This document shows positions 59,281 to 64,000 of a DNA stretch of 64,000 nt, piece after piece. The DNA is from Dreissena polymorpha (taxonomy: Eukaryota > Mollusca > Bivalvia > Myida > Dreissenidae): positions 69,574,730-69,638,729 of the forward strand of contig NC_068357.1 of the NCBI RefSeq assembly GCF_020536995.1, read 5' to 3'. Both the position numbers and the translations under genes were made by a program. Below the pieces are notes generated by a model that had not been told where the DNA came from, searched no databases, and saw only the letters and a list, made by a program, of their open reading frames with translations. Numbering within the stretch: position 1 is the stretch's first letter; the number at the start of each line of letters is the position of its first letter.

Positions 59281-59459
59281 ATTAATCTTTTTAGAGCTGC
59301 ATATCATTTACTAGCGTTATATGTGAAAGAGGTATCGTGTCTTGTCTTTTTTTTTAAATTGTCATTTTAACTATAAAACATTATAATTGTGATGTATATT
59401 CAAATCATGTTTTTAAGTCACTTCAAACAAAAAATAAGAACTCAGTAACTTGTCTTAAA

Positions 59460-59960
59460 AGAGGGCCATTTGGATAACAGCCCTTGATCTCTCACCTGAG
59501 ACCAAAAGGAACTGACCCATTGTGATAAGCTTTTATGCTGTTTCATCATCTATTTTATTTTATTTTTTAGTTTTTTCCCCCACGTTACCCAGTTCCAAAT
59601 TTAGCTGAGATATAATTGGTATTTAAATGTTGCTTCTAGAGGGTTCACAGCCTTTTTATTCCATTTGACTTAGTGGTTTCTGACCCAACATGACCAATCT
59701 AGAATTGGGCTGAGATAAAATTCTGACAAATATTCAAACAAGTATCAGGACAATTGGAAAATACATAAAATATGTAGTGTGTTGTTAAGCTAATTCTTTA
59801 ATTTTGAACCCTTATAAGTTTTTTACCCCAGATGACCCTTTTAAAAACTTGGTCCAGACGTCATTGGGGCGAATGTTCTGACCAGGATTTGTGAAGATTG
59901 GGCAATAAAAGAGGGCTCTAGTGTTCAGATGGCAAACAATGACAGCCCACAAGGGACAAA
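59460..59960. repeat. Dispersed repeat fragment with AGAGGGCCATTTGGAT opening
   Basis: Resembles the bivalve repeat that opens AAGAGGGCC...GCCCT...CACCTGAG. Two internal units around TGACCCAACATGACC-like text. Non-coding. Confidence 0.5.
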
Positions 59961-60024
59961 AGGCAATTACAAATACCATTCATGCCCATTTTGTTATCTT
60001 TACATGTGTAAACCTTAAATATGA

Positions 60025-60250
60025 GCCATGCTCTATGGCAAAGGGTTAAATACATGTGCGTAAAGTGTCATCTCATGGATGTCACTTTTCGCTAAAACTA
60101 GAATTTTGCAAAGAAGAGACTTTCTGTAAACAAAAAATACCATACAAGTGGAAATCGTCATCCCTGATTAGCCTGTGCTGACTGCACAGGCTAATCTAGG
60201 ACAACACTTCAAGCACATGCATTAAACCCTCTTTTCACAGAGCTTGGCTT
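60025..60250. mobile_element. Palindromic MITE-like element, copy 14
   Basis: First inner hairpin deleted, second arm well kept. Confidence 0.8.
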
Positions 60251-60539
60251 AATTACATTTAATAGTTACTTTATATAACAAGAAATATGAAGACCCAGAC
60301 AGACATGAGAACACAAGCTATTAAGAAATGACAAGCAGCAGTATAGTAAATAATTTGATTTAATGGCAAATATATAATGATAAGCCTTGGAAACGTTGAA
60401 AGTAAATGGATATTTTAGAGATATAAATAATACTTTTAAGTGTCTTTTCCTTCTCCCTTGGCTCTAAAAAACAACAATAATTAACCCTGTAACTAATTTA
60501 CTTTATCCTAAGTAACAACAAACTGTCGGAGATGGGTGA

Positions 60540-61028
60540 TGCTCCCCAAAGTGTTTTTTTGTCACAATATTGCACTATATATTCAGATAAAAGGAAACGT
60601 CTTGAGGGCACAGTATTTGGGGGGGGGGACAAGAATATTTTGTTATTAAATTTCAAAGGGCCATAACTCTGTGAAAAATCATCCGACCAGAACCCGCTGA
60701 TAATATGCATATTTCCTCTTGGCAGTGAAGCTTCCTATAAAGTTTCATTGAATTCCGGTCATTAGTTGCGGAGAAATAGCCCTGACAAGAATTGCACTAT
60801 ATGTACAGTTAATGGAACATTTCAAAGGACCATAACTCTGTGAAAAATCATCCAACCAGAACCCGCTGATAATATGCACATCTCCTCATGGTAGTGAAGC
60901 TTCCCATAAAGTTTCATTGAATTCCGGTCATTAGTTGCTGAGAAATAGCCCGGACAAAATTTGTGCACGGAGGGACAGCAGACGAAGCGGCGACTATATG
61001 CTACCCTCAAAATTTTTTGGGGGAGCAT
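60540..61028. repeat. Dispersed repeat with two internal tandem units
   Basis: The stretch from CCATAACTCTGTGAAAAATC to GAGAAATAGCCC occurs at 60661-60782 and 60831-60950, about 90 percent identical by eye. A 9-G run lies at 60620, and the repeat ends ATTTTTTGGGGGAGCATAAT. Minus-strand open frames here (60498-60710, 60822-61028) are repeat translations. Confidence 0.65.
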
Positions 61029-61507
61029 AATAAATACATTAAGAATTAAGGCTTTAATTGCTTTTAAATAGATGTCACTAATTATACAGAATAAGAAGAG
61101 TTTAGAAGTTTATGTTTACAGCTCAATGAAGTACATTTTTATATTGAGAATTGCATCAGATATGTGTGAAGTCTTTTTTTCAAATAAAATGGATTGCATT
61201 ATCCTTCATTTCTGTGTGACAGCAACTGACAGTGAGTGATATATGACATCACATTCAGTTTCAATAAATCATTAATATGACAAACTACATTTATCGGTTC
61301 TCAAATTATGCCATGCAATTTTACAATTCATGCTGATTATTTCTTAGTTGTTATATGTTTCAAGATAACAATATGCTACTACAATAATTTGATTATGTTG
61401 TTATTTTCAATACATATAAATACATGAATATGTAAACAACTAACTCATATTAGGCTTCAACAACCAAAACACTTAGTTTTCTTATAAACAATGTGTTGTA
61501 AGCCAGT

Positions 61508-62930
61508 TAGAAAGCTAAACAAGAGCTGTCAGAGGACAGCGCGCTCGACTATTGACTAGTGCTTGACAGTATAACGTAAGCCATCATGGGGAAATTGTTC
61601 ATTTTCAATAATTTATTAGACACACGTTAAAAAATAAAAAAAAGGAAAAAAATAGGGGGGTATAATGTGGGGTGTGGTAATTTATTAGATGATGTTTAAA
61701 AAAAAAATGGGGGGGGGGGGTATGGGGGGGTAGGGGGGGTGGGGTGGTGAGAGGGGGTTATAATGTGGGGTGTGGTAATTTATTAGACGATGCTTAAAAA
61801 AAATGTTTGGAGGTGTGGGGGTTGGGGGGTGGGGGTGTGTGGGGGTAGGGGGGTGGGGGGTGAGAGGGGGGTATAATGTGGGGTGTGGTAATATTTTTTT
61901 TGGGGGGGTGGGGGTGAGAGGGGGGTTTATAATGTGGGGTGTGTTAATTTATTAGATGATGTTTAAAAAAATAAAATTGGGGGGGGGGGGGTACGGGGGG
62001 TGGAGTGGTGAGAGGGGGGTATAATGTGGGGTGTGGTAATTTATAAGACGATGTTTAAAAAAAAATGTTTGGGGGTGTGGGGGAAGGGGGGGTGTGGGGG
62101 TAGGGGGGTGGGGGATGGGGGTGAGAGAGGGGTATAATGTGGGGTGTGGTAATTTATTAGACGATGTTTACAAAAAAAAATTGGGGGGGTGAGGTTGGGG
62201 GGGAAGGAGGGATTCTGGTAGGGGCGTGTGGTATTGTTTGGGTGGAATCCATTGTGGTATTCAGGTAAGTGTTGTTTTGTCAAAGTAATAATAAAATGTG
62301 ATCATAAATAAAGAAGTAATGGCAATTTAAGCAAAAGGTTCAATTATCTAAGTGTAAAAGGGGCCATAATTATGTCAATATGCTTGATACAGTGGTCTGC
62401 TCTTGTTTATAGGTTGGGGTCATGTTGGTAAACAAGTATGCAACATATAAAAGCAATATGTCACAGGATATAGGAAATATTTGGGGTAGTAAGCAAACTT
62501 TAACATAGATTTATCAATAATATGCATATTCTAAGTATAAAAGGGGCAATAATTATGACAAAATGCTTGGGGTCATGTTGGTAAACAAGTATGCAAAATA
62601 TAAAAGCAATATGTCAAGGGACAATGAAAATAAATGGGGTAGTACAAAAACTTTAACATTTGCTGCATATTCTATTTTTAAGTGGAAAAGGGGCCATAAT
62701 TATGACAAAATGCTTGATAGAGTTGTCTGCTCTTGTTTATAGGTTGGGGTCATGTATGTAAACAAGTATGCAAAATATGAAAGCAATATGTCAAGGGACA
62801 AAGAAAATATTTTGGGTAGTACGAAAACTTTAACATTTGCACGCAAACGAAGACGAAGACGCCGGGGTGAGTAGGATAGCTCCACTATATATATTTCATA
62901 TATAATAGTCGAGCTTAAAATAACTGTGGG
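61508..62930. repeat. Composite dispersed element with two internal satellite blocks
   Basis: Opens AACAAGAGCTGTCAGAGGAC and closes near ATAGTCGAGCTTAAAA, both familiar from bivalve repeats. The first block (61640-62230) is a G-rich minisatellite. The second (62330-62840) has three copies of a unit of about 175 bp, with GGGGCCATAATTATG, GTTGGGGTCATGTTGGTAAA and AAAAGCAATATGTCA cores. Non-coding. Confidence 0.65.
61640..62230. repeat. G-rich minisatellite
   Basis: Five or so units of 100-160 bp with a shared AT-rich part (GTGGTAATTTATTAGACGAT, then GTTTAAAAAAA) and a variable part of G-runs of 5-12 separated by T, A or GT. It has strong strand asymmetry and high G-quadruplex potential on the plus strand. 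Confidence 0.85.
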
Positions 62931-64000
62931 ATGGAGATAAACAAATAATTTTCTTTATGGTCAACAATGTTTGCCAGAGTTTGACCTTTGTTATTACGTT
63001 CTTTTTCATCCAACATGCCAGACCCCCCAATCTGGGAGGGAAAGTCCCATTTTTGGGGTGTTTATCCTTGCGTCCTGATATAAGACAATTTTGTGCCGAT
63101 ATTCGTAAAAAACAAAGTATGTTCTAAAAGTTTACAATAATATTTTTTATTAAAGCTCTCTCTGGCTAAAACTTACTCGAGGTTGCACCAGTGTTGTTTT
63201 TGGCACCTAATCAGCAAATAAATTATTTTATAAGGAATTAACACCATGGGGTTTTTATGACAGGGGTCGCTTATTGCTATTGATAGATGTGTGAGACGTA
63301 AACAGAGTGTCTTCTGTCACTTTAAGGAAATATTATGATAAAAAAATGGGGATTTTTTAAAGAATGCCATTTGCACGAATTTCTTGCCATAATTTTTAAT
63401 TTGTCGCCATTGGCAACAATAGTAATTGACAGCCAGAACCCTGAGTCACTCTCATGGCGATAGTGCGTATTTTTGTTTACTTCCAGAAAATGGGACTCTA
63501 GTTTGTGTTCATGAAATATTTAAACACATTTATGGCCGATGTTGGCCAGAAAAATATAGTTTTTGTGAGTAATATACTGACTACTGACTAAAGTAAAGGT
63601 GGAACGATTGATCGTTTTTGGTGTCATGGTGGGACTATCCCGCTTTTAGGTAAAAGGTCCTGACACTTTTTATAGAATGTGTCGCGATTTGGACCTGAGC
63701 AATAATGGCATGTGTGAACTGTATTTAGTTCTTCTTGAAAGCTTAGTGCTTTTACGAGTACATACCTACAGCTCAGAGTTCTTCCTGATAAAATTAAATT
63801 CCATGCCAAATAATTAAGTCTCAAGTTTGTCTATAAAACAGCATTCGATCAACCTAAGACATTGTAACAATTACAATACCTGTTACCATTGACATCAATT
63901 TGAGTGTTTTAGTGGCTCAAACAAAAAGTTGATAAAAACCATAATCAAACCCAAATCCTAAGTTTGGAATTGACAATGCAATCTATCTTACAGAGGTTCT
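62930..64000. other. No gene recognised to the window edge
   Basis: Presumed DAAM intron or flank. A C-run/G-run pair (GACCCCCCAATCTGGGAGGG) lies at 63022-63041. The 66-codon minus frame at 63624-63824 (with CHYCSG and KKCQDLLPK) has no family match that I know. Confidence 0.45.

Noticed and set aside
62041-62283. 80-codon Pro-rich frame
   Set aside because: A translation of the G-rich minisatellite.
57000-64000. Further DAAM exons on the minus strand
   Set aside because: No stretch with FH2 or linker-like residues and splice sites was found. The open frames are in repeats.

Overview
The window is animal DNA, AT-rich and densely packed with repeats. It looks like a bivalve mollusc of the Dreissena (zebra/quagga mussel) kind. 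The main reason is a palindromic interspersed element of about 250 bp present in 14 copies. The array of near-identical nicotinic-type receptor genes and several dispersed repeats familiar from bivalve assemblies agree. The species is from memory, not from a search.

Positions 1 to about 46,600 hold four tandem copies (units 1-4) of one ancestral segment. The full layout, read on the plus strand, is: a decayed minus-strand host gene; a palindromic element; about 2.7 kb of non-coding DNA; a second palindromic element; a minus-strand single-exon Cys-loop receptor gene; its 5' flank with a likely 5'UTR intron; and a plus-strand relict exon. Units 3 and 4 carry intact 462-codon receptor genes (21249-22637 and 42894-44282). 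Unit 1 (4213-5599) has one 2-nt frameshift. Unit 2 (15104-15955) is a 5'-truncated pseudogene joined directly to unit 3. Units 1 and 3 share a LINE insertion absent from 2 and 4, so they are probably sisters.

Later insertions have lengthened the units. Unit 3 took a 4.9 kb broken APE-type LINE (23131-27988). Unit 4 took a 5 kb element with TTAA-type ends holding a nest of smaller inverted-repeat elements (35102-40110), and two other elements in its decayed gene. Two copies of an unusual TTAA-flanked element with a tRNA-like core lie in units 2 and 3.

Right of the array, 46.6-50.5 kb holds repeats and a decayed C2H2 zinc-finger fragment. Positions 56864-56991 are the last coding exon (minus strand) of a DAAM-type formin. 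A tandem repeat that grew out of its stop-codon region follows it in the presumed 3'UTR. The rest, 57-64 kb, fits upstream intron or flank of that gene: palindromic elements, dispersed bivalve repeats and a G-rich minisatellite. No other DAAM exon was recognised.

The only clearly functional-looking coding sequences are the two intact receptor genes and the DAAM terminal exon. No viral element, CRISPR array, rRNA or genuine tRNA gene was seen.
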